DNA of 6,443 nt from Flavobacteriaceae bacterium (GTDB lineage: Bacteria; Bacteroidota; Bacteroidia; Flavobacteriales; Flavobacteriaceae). This document shows, one piece after another, positions 5,106-6,443 of this stretch. The notes beneath the pieces are model-generated. The model had not been told where the DNA came from, ran no database searches, and was given only the letters and a program-made list of their open reading frames with translations. The stretch lies in assembly GCA_015488935.1 (NCBI GenBank), contig WFMU01000397.1, positions 1 through 6,443 on the forward strand. The letters run 5' to 3'. The position numbers and the translations under genes are program-made. Position 1 is the stretch's first letter. Each line of letters begins with the position of its first letter.

Positions 5106-6413
5106 ATGGCTACATTTAAAATTGAAGGAGGACATAAATTAAAAGGAGAAGTAATTCCACAAGGAGCAAAAAATGAAGTTTTACAAATTATATGCGCTAC
5201 GTTATTAACATCAGAAAAAGTAATTGTAAACAATGTTCCTAACCTTATTGATGTAAATAAATTGATTTTTATTTTAAAAAAATTAGGTGTTAAGGTTGAA
5301 CAAATATCCTCACATTCTTATAGTTTTCAAGCAGACAATGTTAAATTATCTTATTTAGAATCTGTAGCATTTAAAAAAGACGGAAGTTCATTAAGAGGCT
5401 CTGTAATGTTGGTAGGACCATTATTGGCGAGATTTGGTAAAGGATATATTCCAAGACCAGGAGGTGATAAAATAGGACGAAGACGACTAGATACGCATTT
5501 TCAAGGATTTATTAAGCTAGGAGCTAAATTTCGTTATAATGAAGACGAATATTTTTATGGTGTTGAAGCAGAAGAATTAACAGGAACATATATGTTGCTA
5601 GATGAAGCATCTGTTACAGGAACTGCAAATATTATAATGGCAGCCGTTCTTGCAAAAGGAACAACAACCATTTATAATGCAGCATGCGAACCATACATAC
5701 AACAATTATCTAAAATGTTAAATAGTATGGGAGCAAATATCACAGGAGTCGGCTCTAATCTTTTAACTATTAAAGGTGTAAAAAAATTAAAAGGTTGTAC
5801 ACATACTGTATTACCAGATATGATTGAAATTGGAAGTTGGATTGGTATTGCTGCAATAACAAAATCAGAAATTACCATTAAAAATGTAAGTTGGGAAAAT
5901 TTAGGACAAATACCTACAATTTTTAGACGTTTAGGAATTAAATTAGAAAAACAAAATGACGATATTTACATACCTGCACAAGAAAGCTATGAAATTGAAG
6001 GATTTATTGATGGCTCATTATTAACCATTTCAGATGCACCTTGGCCAGGATTTACACCAGATTTGTTAAGTATCATATTAACAACTGCAACCCAAGCAAA
6101 AGGCTCGGTATTAATTCATCAAAAAATGTTTGAAAGTCGTTTGTTTTTTGTAGATAAATTAATAGATATGGGAGCAAAAATAATACTCTGCGACCCACAT
6201 AGAGCAAACGTAATAGGTTACAACCACAAATCTTCATTAAAAGCAACTACCATGACATCTCCAGATATTAGAGCAGGAGTTTCTTTATTAATTGCCGCAC
6301 TATCTGCAAAAGGAACAAGTACCATACATAATATAGAACAAATAGATAGAGGCTACGATAAGATTGATGAGAAATTACGAGCATTAGGTGCTAAAATAGA
6401 ACGTGTAGGGTAA
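5106..6413 (+). CDS. murA: UDP-N-acetylglucosamine 1-carboxyvinyltransferase (MurA)
   Basis: MurA transfers enolpyruvate from PEP to UDP-GlcNAc in the cytosol, the first committed step of peptidoglycan synthesis. The 435-residue protein (E. coli: 419) has the full two-domain EPSP-synthase-like fold. Lys22-Asn23 (QGAKNEVLQ) bind substrate, Arg97 and Arg126 correspond to the PEP-binding Arg91 and Arg120, and Asp319 (GFTPD) to the catalytic Asp305. The C-terminus carries RAGVSLLIAALSAKGTS (389-405) and IDRGYDKIDEKLRALGAKIERV (413-434). In the mobile loop the usual Cys115 is replaced by Asp121 (PGGDKIGRRRLD; codon GAT at 5466-5468). Cys-to-Asp enzymes stay active but are not alkylated by fosfomycin, as known for Mycobacterium and Chlamydia, so natural fosfomycin insensitivity of the target is expected. 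The gene follows DUF4290 by 39 bases and has no Shine-Dalgarno sequence. The contig ends 30 bases later. Confidence 0.97.
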   Translation: MATFKIEGGHKLKGEVIPQGAKNEVLQIICATLLTSEKVIVNNVPNLIDVNKLIFILKKLGVKVEQISSHSYSFQADNVKLSYLESVAFKKDGSSLRGSVMLVGPLLARFGKGYIPRPGGDKIGRRRLDTHFQGFIKLGAKFRYNEDEYFYGVEAEELTGTYMLLDEASVTGTANIIMAAVLAKGTTTIYNAACEPYIQQLSKMLNSMGANITGVGSNLLTIKGVKKLKGCTHTVLPDMIEIGSWIGIAAITKSEITIKNVSWENLGQIPTIFRRLGIKLEKQNDDIYIPAQESYEIEGFIDGSLLTISDAPWPGFTPDLLSIILTTATQAKGSVLIHQKMFESRLFFVDKLIDMGAKIILCDPHRANVIGYNHKSSLKATTMTSPDIRAGVSLLIAALSAKGTSTIHNIEQIDRGYDKIDEKLRALGAKIERVG

Positions 6414-6443
6414 ATAACTAAAAATTACAATAGTATAATTATC

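Noticed and set aside
6414..6443. Last 30 bases after murA
   Set aside because: They are AT-rich with no terminator stem, start codon or adapter sequence; nothing can be supported before the contig ends.

Overview
The window is a 6.4 kb contig fragment from a low-GC, AT-rich Bacteroidota genome, most probably a marine-type member of the Flavobacteriaceae. Three things point there: the closest family resemblance of the proteins (DUF4290 protein directly before murA, a MurA with an Asp in the catalytic loop), promoters of the Bacteroidota type (TTG, about 21 bases, TAnnTTTG), and almost no Shine-Dalgarno sequences before the genes. All supported genes lie on the + strand. The first 26 bases are not genomic: they are a Nextera/Tn5 library adapter left on the contig end.

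Layout. (1) 27-1021: the C-terminal part of an alpha/beta hydrolase, cut by the contig end, followed after 3 bases by a DJ-1/PfpI-family protein that looks like isonitrile hydratase; the two probably form an operon. (2) 1022-1717: two small exported proteins. The first is a lipoprotein with a heavy-metal binding domain (CPM...CPxCxM) and a His-rich tail. The second is a secreted, very Lys- and Cys-rich protein with four 8-residue repeats. Together they look like an envelope metal-handling (perhaps copper) pair. (3) 1718-2055: a 338-base gene-free stretch filled by two successive long imperfect palindromes, the second of which supplies the -33 element of the next promoter. (4) 2056-6413: a conserved housekeeping block: a UvrD/PcrA helicase with GTG start, a DUF4290 protein and MurA, the first committed enzyme of peptidoglycan synthesis.

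The most notable points are the Cys-repeat protein next to the metal-binding lipoprotein, the Cys-to-Asp exchange in MurA (a natural fosfomycin-insensitivity signature), the two palindromic elements before uvrD, and the adapter at the contig start, which carries an in-frame stop and makes the truncated first gene look complete. I see no RNA genes, CRISPR arrays, complete insertion sequences or phage genes. No clearly new multi-gene system is visible; the metal-binding pair is the best candidate for something undescribed.
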